Made by a program: the position numbers and the translations under genes. From assembly GCF_026914265.1 (NCBI RefSeq), contig NC_069135.1:29888738-29952737 (forward strand): a stretch of DNA of 64,000 nucleotides, written 5' to 3'. Each line of letters starts with the position of its first letter. Positions within the stretch are counted from its first letter, which is position 1. The notes beneath the pieces were generated by a model. That model did not search any database, was not told where the DNA came from, and was given only the letters and a program-made list of their open reading frames with translations. Source of the stretch: Mya arenaria (taxonomy: Eukaryota > Mollusca > Bivalvia > Myida > Myidae). Below are positions 1 to 13,500 of this stretch, one piece after another.

Positions 1-65
1 GTTTCTTTCATCATCCATGAAGAAAAAATGTCTATTGAAAGCTAAGAGTTTTTTTTGTCAACAAT

Positions 66-326
66 GGGCTGATTGTTCAGAACTTTGTTAAAGTTAACAA
101 TGTGGTTATTGACATCGTTGTTAACTTTTAAACTTGAAATATTTTATGATACGCTCACATATCTCAATACAAACAAGAACAGTCGAAACAGCTGTCTCAA
201 ATCTAGTTAGAAATACTGCAGATTACAAGTGTTTACATTGAATTTCCAGAGCAGTAACGATTTGAAAACTAGCAACAATTACATTTACAACAATGTTAAC
301 TTAAACAAAGATCTAAACAATCAGCC
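66..326. mobile_element. MITE family A, copy 1
   Basis: Imperfect terminal inverted repeats of about 36 bp bound this stretch. The left end reads ggctgattgttcagaacttt and the right end is its diverged reverse complement finishing in caatcagcc. The interior is AT-rich and has no coding potential. Related copies lie at 7435-7645 and 45849-46090, with a fragment near 24720-24770. It sits in a PXK intron. I see a non-autonomous DNA transposon; the superfamily cannot be told because no clean target duplication is visible. Confidence 0.6.
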
Positions 327-536
327 TAATATTAAGTTTGCAGATTGAATTTGTTTTTAGCTATAAGTGGCATACATTTACCCGTCTGCTTTTCATCCAC
401 CCAAGATTTCCCAGCTTTGAGACCTACCAGAGTCACTTTTTATGCAAGTAAACCAAAGTACAATAACAATAAAAACTGTCATTATGAAAAAAAACTATTT
501 AGGAAACATAAACAATTTAGTATCTTACACTTAACA

Positions 537-795
537 ATGAAAAAGTTGGTATAAGAAAACAAAAGTTGGTATAAGAATACAAAAGTTGGTATAAGAAAAC
601 AAAAGTTGGTATAAGAAAACAAAAGTTGGTATAAGAAAACAAAAGTTGGTATAAGAAAACAAAAGTTGGTATAAGAATACAAAAGTTGATATAAGAAAAC
701 AAAAGTTGGTATAAGAAAACAAAAGTTGATATAAGAAAACAAAAGTTGGTATAAGAAAACAAAAGTTGATATAAGAAAACAAAAGTTGGTATAAG
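537..795. repeat. 20-bp minisatellite in PXK intron
   Basis: About 13 head-to-tail copies of a 20-bp unit (aaaagttggtataagaaaac, with a few g-to-a and a-to-t variants). The array ends about 55 bp before the splice acceptor of the first PXK exon in the window. All three reverse frames are free of stops here, which gives spurious low-complexity open frames rich in Phe, Leu and Tyr. Confidence 0.95.
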
Positions 796-849
796 GCTAC
801 ATTGATTGTACATTGTATATTTTGCAATGCTTGCTTTCTCCATTTTCAG

Positions 850-3800
850 CATCCAAATATAGTTTCACCGGTCTTGTCGACGTCTAACGAAAGTGGTGGA
901 CTTGTTATACGCCCTTATGGTGAAAAGGGGACTTTAAAAGACATTATCTGCAAGTGTAAACCAAAGGGCAATTTTCTTAAGAAGTATGCAACGGCTCCTG
1001 CAAAGATTACGAGAATGGATGTACCGGCTATAAAGCAGTTTGGTAGACAGATATTGGAAACATTGAATCTACTCCATGAAAAGGGTCTACCATATTGTAC
1101 GTATGATTGTTATTATAATGCGAAAATTAATTCTAGGGTGGGGATAATTGATTTCCTTACAATGGCCTCTTAGATCAGAAAACAGTTATAGTTTTTACCA
1201 AGGAAATGGTGTTGCTGACAATGATGTTAATGTTGATGATGCTGTGGTTGTTTGGGTGATGATGATGATGATGTTGCTGACAATGATCAATAAGATGAAT
1301 ACTAACTTATAATTTAAAGTAGGATTCCCTGCTGCTGCTCATGTTATTAATTAGATAAATGTGCTGTTTTTACTTTCCCTACCACGAAATATTACAATGC
1401 TAAACTGCTTTGTCCAGGTCACCTACACACGGGAAATCTTGTGGTCCACAACAACCGGGTGATGCTGTTGGATTTGGAAAACTGGCTGCTTGGTTTACCA
1501 GCCTATCACAGACAGCATGTGCTGCAGTTCAAGAAAATACAGGTATAAAGTACTGTAAACATGGTTTAAGGAGTATGGCTCATAAATAAGGTAGCTTTAT
1601 GATAGGTCTGTTATCCTTAATGTTGAATTTTGGTGCCTCGTGGCCTCATTTAATGTTGGTATCATTTGAAACGTATGTGATGGCCGATTACTAATATGTT
1701 AGATAAAGTTCTAGTAGTACATTACAGAACACATGAAGTTATCACAGGTTCTATTTTGCACTTCATTAGATAAAATTACCTGTTTTGAAGTGATGTTCCA
1801 ATGATCGATTATGATCGAAAATTGATTGGTTGGGCCTGAAATTGGCGACAATGGATTGAATTTGGTCATTATTGATCATCCGTTCAACCAGCGAGTGTTT
1901 TTTCTTCTTTCCTCTTGTTTTTTTTGTATTGTTTATTTACACCATTTTTCTCCTTTCAGTTTATCATACATTCTAAGTGTTCAGTTTTTATCATTACCAA
2001 TATGGCCGAAAATAACAACAACACTAAATAACTTCAAACATACACATAATAGAAGCATAGTTGAGGATTAGGAGTTATTGTACAATAATAAAACTACAAT
2101 TAAGGTATTGTCAGTAATTGATTGTACTATCAATAATCAGTTTCTTGCGTGGAACCGATTATCAGTAATCATACTGGATCTGATTTCCACACCTTCTATT
2201 TTGATGGCTTTGAAGGCTGAAAAAACACATTTGATATATCATTTTCATATTCAATTTCCTTTTTATGCACATGAGTCCTTTTCAAATGATACCAACAGGG
2301 TTCGAATTTAACTTTGAGGAGCACTCGCAAAATTTTGCGAGTGCATTTTGAGGCAACTCGCAAAATGACAAATCAACTTGCAATTTTATTATTTGCTTTA
2401 TTCCCTTATAATATTGTCTAATTAAAGTAGTTTAGTTTAGTTTAGTTTATTCTGTTTATCCTCCAAATGTGAAGAGAAGTATAGTTTATATACACATACA
2501 CAAACATATACAATACAATACAAAGTATGGACATAGAAAAATAACAACAAAAAACAAACAAACACACAAACGTTATGGACACATATAAAGCATAAGGTTA
2601 TTTACAATATATATACAAATAATACATTGCCTATGTCATTTGACAGGAACTGACGCTTATCGTTTGATTGAAATAAAGTCCGTTTACAATTGTGTTGTGG
2701 TTACAATGGCATTTATTGTCAATTTATATTTTTTGCAAAATTTGACACTACAATAAAGCACTGGATTCGACATTCATCAGTAATGTCAAGATTGGTGAAT
2801 CCTCTTAACATCTCAACAAGTTGATGGTTCAGATTTAATAAAATCAAGCGTCTAAATTGTTCTTCACCTAAGAGGTTTATAAGTTTGGACCATAGCCGGC
2901 ATCGTTCATTTTCAAAATATGGACAAAAGAACACCTTATGCAGAACAATTTCATTTGTTACTGCATTACAATGATAGCATGTAATGAAATACTTCCGTGC
3001 AAAAAATTTACATAATAAACCGAACATTGAGAAACATTGCTTTTTATAGACTGGGAAGCTTTTTAGAAATCGCCATATCAGACAAAATTCATAATTGGAG
3101 TGAAAAAGGGAGAATAGTTTGAGGTTTTCGTCATCGTGTACTCTACTTTTCCACGATTTTGTCACATGTTCATCAATGGAAATTAACACCTAAGACATAT
3201 TATGAATATTAAAAAGTATCAATCTTGATTGACTCGACTACTAGAACTTGTTGATGGCTTATTCTATTTGGGGGGTATGGAAAGACTCGTCTGATGCTGG
3301 CAGCTTTTTGATAACAAAGCTGTCCAATAATTTGACATTGTTCACTTTGTATATTTACCCACGCCATCGGGTAATTTAATACCCATTCGACAAGCACGCT
3401 ACAGATTTTATTAAGTCTCTAAGTATTAAAAACAATAAAATAATAAATTTAAAATAAAAAAGCAACAGTAAATGTAGCGTGGATACTTTGGACCATGAAA
3501 TATATCGATCAACGAAGTCTATTCATTTTGACAGTTGGGCGGAAATATATTCAAAGGATGATGGGGTTTACATATAGTGCGCAAAAGCGCTAAATTTAGC
3601 CAATGATTGAGCTAGGTGATTACATCATTCGTATTTACTTTGTATTATGCACGCCTCGGAGCATCCCGGAAAGATTCGAGATAAAACTCGGCCTTTTCTG
3701 TATTTGTTCTATTTTTGAAAACCTACTAGAGCGTGACTCCGTACTGTCTTCTTTATACCGGAGTGTAAACATGCCACTTATAGGCTGTTTACACTCGACT

Positions 3801-4440
3801 ACATAGTGGAATTAAGTTCATGTTTATTCTACTTTCCTTTTAACATTTTGTGGTCTAGAAAAAGCCACTCGCAGAATTTTGCGAGCTTGAATAAAAGTCA
3901 CTCGCAATTTCCAAATGTCGCTCGCATTTTGCGAGTATGCGAGTCTAAATTCGAACCCTGACCAAAATGATAAGGGACTACCAGGCATCCAAAATTCACA
4001 CATTTATATATCCGATATTTGAAGATTAGATGATTGTGACAAATATCATAAGGAGATCTTGCTATACACTGCAACTGAGTAATGGATTTGGAAAACTGGC
4101 TGATTGGTCTGCCAATCTACTACAGACAATAGGTTCTACAGTTTAAGAAAAAGCAGCTACTATATGAACAGGGTTAAAGAATAGATCATTTTATGAATGT
4201 CACACAGGAGATATTGCTATACAAAGCAATTGAGTAATATATTAGTATCACTGGCTGATGGTTCTGCCACAGAAAACAAGTGCTTAAGTTTAAGACAACA
4301 CAGGTAGGGTACAATATGTTGAGCTGAAAGGGCGGTAATTGTGCTATAGGGGTATTTGGGCTGTGACAATGATTGTTGATATAAAGATTTGATTTATAAA
4401 TGTTTACATTTCATGATAATAATATGTAATTTAATGTATA

Positions 4441-4538
<98 letters not shown>

Positions 4539-7500
4539 CTGAAGAACTCCTACAGATTTTTTTTCCACTTTTAAGGGAAAAGTTGGCGAGGTCTTTTGAT
4601 AGGGGAGGAATAGTGTTGTTTTGAAAAAAAGCTTTTCTCATTCATTAGATGTTTGATAATGACCAATTTTACACAAAGCCTTATCGCTCTGGTGTTTGCA
4701 AATGGCTTAAAGGGGAAAAATAATAACATGATTCATATACAATATAAACTTGTATTCAAATCTTTTATTCAACAAACTTACAGACATTTTCATAAATGGT
4801 ACTATACTGCTACAATTATTAAATGTTAAGAGGTCAATGCTCCATCTAAAAAAAAAAAAATTAGTTTTTTTTAAAGGATTTTTTTTTACCTGGGCAGGGG
4901 GAAATTATATACTTTTTCTGGAGGGGAATAGGCTTAAATTCGGCCCCAAAAAAGGCAGAATTATAAATTCATAAAAGCCATAAATTGACATTATGTTTTG
5001 CATAACTATGCCTGCATAGTTAAATGTAATACTAGTTTGTAAGCACTTAACATATGTGTCTACAGTGTCTTGATGCTGCTGTCAAATCATTTTCAGATCA
5101 TTTTGTCTGTGTCAGTTTCCAATACATACTTACATTGAACTTTTACATAATGATGTTTTGCAGACTACAGAAATGGTGGATGTATACAGTTTTGGTCATG
5201 TCCTCTATGAGCTGACATTCGGTATGGAGATGAGAACGGACACATGTAATGAATTCCCTCCACAGTGTGACGCACAGCTTAGTAAGTTCAGTCTTCACAT
5301 AATTGTACAGTTTGGGTTATGTCCTATATGATTAAAATCATAATCTGACATTTTGTATGGAGCTGAGAATGGACACATGTACAGCTTAGTATGATATATA
5401 GTCTGTATCATGTACACAGCCAGACATCTCTGACCATTATATGTCCGGCTAATCCATATTGATTATATGTTGAGCATCCAGTTCCGATTTTAAGCAGTGA
5501 TTTTTTAGGTGCAATTAAGTGCCTTCTACAGGCTGTTTGTGTCCATTTCCACCAAAAAATCATATTTTTTTCCCAATTCATTTAACATTGTTTTCGTAAA
5601 AGAATGATATAGCATATTATACTTAAAAAAAACATCTTTTAGATGTATAAGCTGTCAGCAGTATAAAAGAGATCAGTTAACGTACAGTACAATGTAGTAA
5701 GTTCATTAAGTAAAAAAGGTAACTCTTATAATGGTTTATAGTTTAATTCTACACCTGTTTCATTATTAAATAACTAAGCATTAAAATGCAGTTTTCTTTA
5801 AAATATTTTCATTTAAAAATGATAAAATGAAATCCAAAATCATCCAGCCAGATGATGATAATTGTAGAACCAGATTAGTGTGGCTGTAACAAAATTTTAC
5901 TTTAAAGGCATGTCAACTTACCTAAATCTAACAATTTTACTTAATTTCGACCAAATAATAAGAATAAAAGCCATCCAGTTCAAAGTTATCAAACTTTTAT
6001 TGTTCACCATTTAAACAAGATGATTTGGAAAAACCTTGGAAAAATTGATTCAATGTAAAATGCAATTAGGCAATTGGTCTTCAGAATGAAAAAAAGCAAC
6101 AAAACATTTACCATTATCAAGTTGAACAAAGATATATGATTTTTTAAGAGTTTTGTTATTGAAAAAACAGACTCCAGTCAAGGAATCATATCATAAAAAT
6201 GGATAAGTTTGATTTTCTATATGAATGATTCTGCAAATTGTCACCTTAATGCAAGAACTCAATATCTGCTTCTATTTCTATAAGCAGTTATTGAGTTATT
6301 GCACAGTGTAAAGTGTATTTTTAGGATCCGTCCTAGAGTCCATTCTGACAATAGAAGCCTGCAAGAATGGTCTACCTACAGTCCAGTCCTTGCTCACTCA
6401 TCCGTAAGTGGCTTGGCATTTATTTAAAAATGATATAATCTTTTATATGAGATAAGAGGGAATCCATGTTGTTCAATGTTATGTTGTGGATTCCTTCTCA
6501 CTTTCATTAAAGTAAGAATTTTCATAAGTACATGTATTGCCAAATTAAAAAGGTGGATCTCATCTATTTTTGAATTCCAAGCTATAGATTTCTTGAATGC
6601 AGTTTCCTTTTAGATTTACAGTGGGCTTTACAATGATTCATTTTTAGCTCATCTGTTTTTCAAGGTCAAGGTTTTTGTGAAAAACAATAATTTAGATCAT
6701 TACATTCAATATGTGATCAAAATTTTCAAATAAAACAATTTTCACATGAGGTGCTTACATAAATGTCAAGTTATCTGCTCTACATTACAAAAAACAGACA
6801 GTCTTTGACTTGCACTCAGCAGTGCTTTTGTTAAATTTCGGATTTTGTTCTATTTTGGCCTCTCTCCTTATCTAAAATCTAACAAGGCATTGAGAAAGGC
6901 AAAGGAATTATATGATATTGTAGGTTTAAAGTTATATAGGTTACAGTACGTTATGAAAATACTGATCCTGTATGTTGTAGGTTTTTTTCCGACGTGACCC
7001 CACCCCCGAGTGAGAAGCCATTCCTCAAGATACCCAGCAAACTCAAGGAGCCATTAAGAAAGGCGAAGGAAGAGTTTGAAGCCAGATTGAGGGAGGAACA
7101 AAAAGTGGTATGCCACCATTTCTGTAATTTACGGTTAAAGAGACTTTTTCACATTTTCTAGGGTCAGACATAAAAAAATGTGAACAAAAACCTGGTTAAA
7201 TAATACATCATCATATGTTCAAATGAGAACAGCACTGTTGTTAAGGTTTTTTATAAATATTTTAAAAGGGTAGTAACTCTATTGAAGTTTGAATGATTTT
7301 AGACCAAGATTTAGCTGAATGTTTTAATACTGTAATTTATCAGACATCAAGTTTGTGTGTTTTTAGTAACCAAAATGAACACCAAATGGTCATGCTTGTG
7401 AACAAATATGTATCTTTCTAAATTTTAAAGACACGTGGGCGATTCTTCAGAACTTTGTTAAAGTAAACAATATTGTTAATGGCATCGTTGTTAACTTTAA

Positions 7501-10500
7501 AAGGTGAAATATTTTATGATTTGCTTATATATTTGAAAACACAAGTACAGTTGTCTCAAATGTTGTTGGAAAAGCTTATCAAAAGTTAACAACGATGAAG
7601 TTTACAATGTTGTTAATTTTAACAAGTTCCGAACAATCTACCCACTGTCGTGCAAATATCATGATTGATACCTGAAAACTCACTTAATTGAAATATGAAA
7701 AACAGCAACAGAAAAGCCAATTGAATTATGTCTTAGTAATTCGCAATGGTGTGATATGGTTCATTCGGTAATTGTATTTTCATAGATTTACAAGAAGAAC
7801 AGAGTGTCGCGCGCCAAGGAGTACCACATGTCGGAAGATGTGAAAAAGGAACGAAGAAAAACAAAAAAGGTATTATTCGCTTGGAGAAATTTTACTTTGA
7901 TGTAACCATGAAGCAGATAGTTTTGTCTATAATTAATGACTATAAATATGTTTATTACGCTGTGCATTGGACTGTTTATGACTGGCAGATTGATGAGGAG
8001 AAAAAGGATGGATTAAGGAACGTTTTTTCAAATGAGACAGCTTCTAGACAATGTGCTTATATAGATAAACGTGCAAATAATTCGAACACACTGTTTACTG
8101 TCATCATGATCCCCAGTAATTTTTATTCACTGCATGTATCAAGAAGTTCCTTTAATATAATGTTTGTTTTAAGGGTTATTTTGTTTTGTGTTGAAGCTAT
8201 ATTTTTGTAATGTTAATGTTTATGGAAATCATCTTTTGGAACATCAAAATAAGGCTTACTTAAAGTGTATAATAATAGAAATAAAAGTATTGTGTCACAG
8301 CGTGTGACTCATCTAGCATGGGGGTGCCAGCATGGCTGAAATCACCAGAAATGCCTATACCACGCCTCCAACATAAATAACGCAACACCATTGGTCCAGG
8401 ACTGGTCATGCGGTGACCCCATATCTTTACATTACCAATATATTGTACCAAAATGGCGTCTATTTTCCAATTCCGATTAAATATTCCAAAGAATAAATGA
8501 AACATTTTAAACATGTAAAGAGGTTATCGACGTGATATATACGCTACAGGGTTACTAGGTGACCTGATATGGGATATATGGGGCGCAGGAAGCCATATTT
8601 TGGTACAAGCTTTGCTCTTACAGGATATGGTTTCCTTTGCCCCGTATATCCCTTATCGAGTCACCAAGTAACCCCTTAACTTATAATATGGTGTGCTGGA
8701 ACAATAATGTCAACAACAGTAGGTTTTTAGGATATTACATGCAAGCATGTTATACATGTTTACAAAACATGTTTGGAAATAACCCCCTTCTTAATAGCGG
8801 ATTCAGTATTGTGTTTACCTATTTTATTAAAGATAAAAATGTCTACTGACATATTTGAATACTCATAGTTATTATTTAAACATTGCCTTTGATTATATGT
8901 GCCATGTTTTTATTTGTGTGAAATGATTTTTTTCTGAAGAAACCAACAAGTGTAAGTATCATGTCCTATATAACAACATTTGTCAATCCTCGCAACTTCA
9001 CTGAACAAATTCCTTTTGCACAGTATCTATTTAATTTAACTATGTTAATATTGTATTCTAATTATCCTTTACTCAAAATATGTATTTCAACAAGTCTTAA
9101 TATTACAGAAGAATTTAAAGCATACGGCTGGTTTGTTAGTTTGAAAATGTTTTATGACTTCCTCTTTCCTACCAAAAGTGTATGTTTATTTCACTATTTG
9201 TATGCAATGAAGGTAAATTGAAACTAGAGTATAACTCCCAGTTGCACCAAATATTACTACAATTACATCATTCATTTATGCAGATCTTTATCTAAATGTG
9301 ATTGTTTTGAATTTCATAACTTGAATTTCTTCTAGTTTTATATTTCAGTTCTTGTTTTATTACAATTTAATATTCTTAAGCACATAAGGAAAATAATAAT
9401 TTCCTGCAAGAAATAAATCACACAAAAGGGCATGTTGAAAAAGTGTGTAAATTGAAAATGCAAAGAGATCCATAACAAAATAACCTAGCCTCTATTAAGA
9501 AACACAATTTGTTTACAGAGAGCTCTAGAGAGTGAAAGGGCTGCAGCAGAGGCATCGACCAATGGGACACAAGCGCCCTCTGCCCCCTCATCTGCTGCTC
9601 CTCCTGCTCCACCACCCCCTGGGGCAGGAGCCCCAACCCCACCAGGTATGCAAACATGGTAACCAAATGTTATTGGGAGGGGGGGGCATTTGTTTTATAA
9701 AATGTTTGATTTAAGTGTCCTGACCATAATTTCTAATGAATATGAATCTCTGAAATTTTACTTGAAGACTGTAAGATGAAAGATTCATTATGAACATGGG
9801 TATGGTATATTAAATTTGGGCGTTATTAGTTTTTAACCAATTGAAAAGCATAAAAAATTGAGCATTTGGGATTTCCGGTATATTGAACTTGGTAAGTGAA
9901 CTGTAAACATTGAACACACGCACAGGTTAAGGTCGGCTGCAACCCCACTGTATTTAAGCACATTTTGTAAAATTCCACCAGCAGTTATATGGTGTACAAA
10001 TAAATGTTACATTATTCTTAAAGCATAGAATGGCTTATATAGTTACGGTATATAATAATGTTTAGGTATTGTCATAGCCTTTGGTGTCTACAGAGTCCAC
10101 ATAATGCAAAAGCTTTAACCTTGACCATAACCAACAAACTGTTCAAGATATTTAAATAAAACTTGGTGCAAATGACGCCAGAGACAATAGACATAAATAT
10201 ATCTTCATCACGCGCAGTGCAGATCAAGACAATCAAGGTAGCGTTGGAAAGGTACTGATGAGACTTTTCCGCTGGTGTCATATTTAACCAGCTCCAGTTT
10301 GATTTGTGGGTCTCTGGTTCAAGCTGGCTGGCTGGGACTAACATCCCGTGCCTAGGCCAGGCTCCCTGGGTTGGACCTGAGGAGGCGTGGGCTATAAATG
10401 GAACTCGTTGAGCCTTTCAAACAGTACCTCGTTTGCCCAGATCAGACTGTCGGCCGCAGAGATATGGCCACGCAAAGTTTTTCCCAAAACTCCGACTTTG

Positions 10501-13500
10501 ATAAATATCTACTTATGCCCCTTGTTTGACTAGAAAGAACAACAGGCAAGTGTTGGTGTTCTCTTTGTGGCATTTAAAAATGAGTTTAGTATTGGGTTTA
10601 ATGTAGTTATATATTTTGTAGATGTATGCTATTGACATTAAAATGTGAAAAACGATTATTTTTAAGTATTTGAATATTAAAAAATATCATGATTATTGAT
10701 TACTTGAAATGCATTTTTGTGTGCAAGGTATGCAATTATGTGCATTTGCTGTCAACACTAACATTTTTGTTTTGTAAAATTATGTTCTAAGTCATTTATA
10801 AGAGCTTGTCTAAACACAGATAGAGTATTGTCACAAAGAAAGCGTCATTGTCAAATAATGGCATGAAAATGTTTTATTTTGTACCCATTATAAAAACAAA
10901 TTGCAAAACATTGTAGTTTGTATTCCACCCTGCTCATGTTACAACATAACAAGTATCTAACACATCTTAAAACCAAATAATATGTCAGTAAAATGACATT
11001 TATTATGAAATTATGTGTCTTTTAAATAGGTTATCTGTACTGCATTTTTATCCAGAATTTCCCACATGAGTTAAATACAAACTCCTGGATAAAAATGTGG
11101 TACTAATGCACCAGTCAGTTGTTTCAACAGCCCCCTAGGTCCGGGGAGTAGCGAGGACTTTGACTTTCGGTCCAGCCAAGCCTGGGTAAGATCCCCGACC
11201 TGCGGAGACAAACTGCTGGTAAAATCCCCGCCAAATGCCCCCGCAGCCGAGGGACTCTAAGTAAGGCCCATTCCGGGCGTTTTTTAACAAAACCACGGCA
11301 TTCACCCGGCACTGCGGGGCTACCTGAAAGGTAAACACATGGCCTATTTGCCCGGCTATCCCCGGTATACCCCCGGACCTGGGGCGGGCTGTTGTTACAA
11401 TTGACTGGTGCATAATTAGGGTGAGGGCTGGTGTAGCGTTATTCAGGTTTCTGCCTCTCACCTATGTTCTGCCCTTGGCCTCTCAAAATGGAAGTACTGA
11501 TTATTACCCAGGAAATGGACTAAAGAGTCATTCATTCCAGTCAGCTTATACAGTGTGTGTAGACCATGTGATAAATTATGTCATTTATGCTACTCAGAAG
11601 GCAACATTTGGCTTAAAATAAAGAGTTTAATCAAAGATAACTTTTCTTACTACACCATTTTAAATGAAGCAAAGGACAATCTATGCTGCTTAAAGAGCCC
11701 AGCCTTAATTTTATTACCGGAGTTTGATAAGGTGATTAGTTTCACCAAACACAAGTAAAGTTTTGACAGTGCTCCGACTGAAAAAAGAAAAGGTTTGTTG
11801 AAGTGTTTTAAGAAACTAAACTCTCAATCAAACTCTGGTAAATGACCGAATGCGGGGCTCCGTAAGTGGCATGGACTTCGCTGTTTCATTCATTGTGAAG
11901 AAATAGGAAAGTTATCTTTGTTTAAAGTCTTCATTCAAAGCAAAATATTGCCTTCCGACTTAGCATTTATGACGCAATTTAACATAGCTGTCTTAACAAT
12001 CAAGCTGAAATGATATGGTATTGCCATATACACCAAAATATTAAACAAATGTATGACCATTTTCCACAACAGATACAGACGACTCCTAGCCCTTTTCCCC
12101 ACCACCCTCTAGGTAAATCCTCTTGTACCCCAGTCACTGTATACCCTATTCTTGCTGTACACTGGGTTCTAAATGTTTATACAGTCCAACCCTGTTGGCT
12201 CAAACTCGCATGCCTCAAATTCCTCATTGGCTCAAACTCAATATTAAGGACCGATTTTTATATACTGAAGGTAAGCATTCCCACTTGGTGCAAATTTTCC
12301 AAGGCTCGAGGTATTTTGGCCGTTCCTGGGAGTTTGAGCGAACGAGGTTCGACTCAGTGTACTATAAAACTTTGGTTGTCTAAAAAAAAAGTCTTTATTT
12401 AATAAAAAACATGTCAATCATTTTCATCAAAGTTAATTAAAATGTGCAATTTTTTTTAATGTTAAATCATACATTTAGCCTTAAATCATATCTGTAGAAA
12501 GGGCAAAGACTTTTACTGTTAAATATTGTAGCAAAGTAGTTTTTGCATAATGTAATATTCAAGTTCACAGGTTAATGGGCTTAAATAATATAGACTAATG
12601 AAATGTACATGTACAAGTACTCCCAGGAGTTTGGGTAAACATTTGATGGCTTTTTATGACCTTGGGCGATTTACATAATTAATCTGGTTTGTGCTTAAGC
12701 AGCTTTTGAAAGCTCCTTACACTTGCTCGAGGCAAGACTCAAGCCACCTTTTGGAAAGCTCTTTCGAAGCATGTTTCTGCATTGTTCTTGATTAAAAATC
12801 ATAATCGACCATCAGAAACAATTTGTCAAACCCTGTCATTCAATTTTCGATTATACAAACAAAACCAAAATTTCATAAACTTAAACTATGTGGTTTACAA
12901 TAGCAGCTGTTGTTCAGAAGTGAACTAAGCAATGAATACACATGAATGCAAAATATCATGCTGTGTTTTGTTTTTAAAGACTAAATAATCAATGGTTGCT
13001 CAATCATGATACTGTGGTTCTATCTAGATTTCTATTTTTAGAGAATATAGATTTTTTTATAGATATTAGAACATTTTATTTCAACTGCATACGATTATTA
13101 TTTTCCATCTATAATAATCATATGGTCTTCATGGAGCTTTGATAAAGTTTTCTTACCTCTCTGTTAATTGGTTAACAAGCTATGCCACTTACAGAAAGTG
13201 CTCTGTTAAAATTGGTAAACTTGCTATGACACTTACAGAGAGCACTCTTTTGATTGGTTAAATAGCTATGTCACTTACAAGGAGCAATCTTTTAATTGGT
13301 TAAATAGCTATGTGACTAACAGAGAGCGCTCTTTAATTGGTTTAATATCTGTGTCACTAACAGAGACTGCTCTTTTATTTTATGAACTAGCTGTGTCACT
13401 TACATAGATTGCTCTTTTATTTGGTCAACTAGCTGTGTCACTCACAGAGTGCTCTTTTTTATTTAGGTCATTACATAAAGCAGTTGTGCAATTTTGTGGT

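Noticed and set aside
482-852. Minus-strand frames rich in Phe, Leu and Tyr
   Set aside because: Translation of the 20-bp minisatellite only.
7881-8210. 109-codon plus-strand frame starting in a PXK exon edge
   Set aside because: It begins just after the donor at 7870, is AT-driven, and matches nothing I recognise. Intron sequence.
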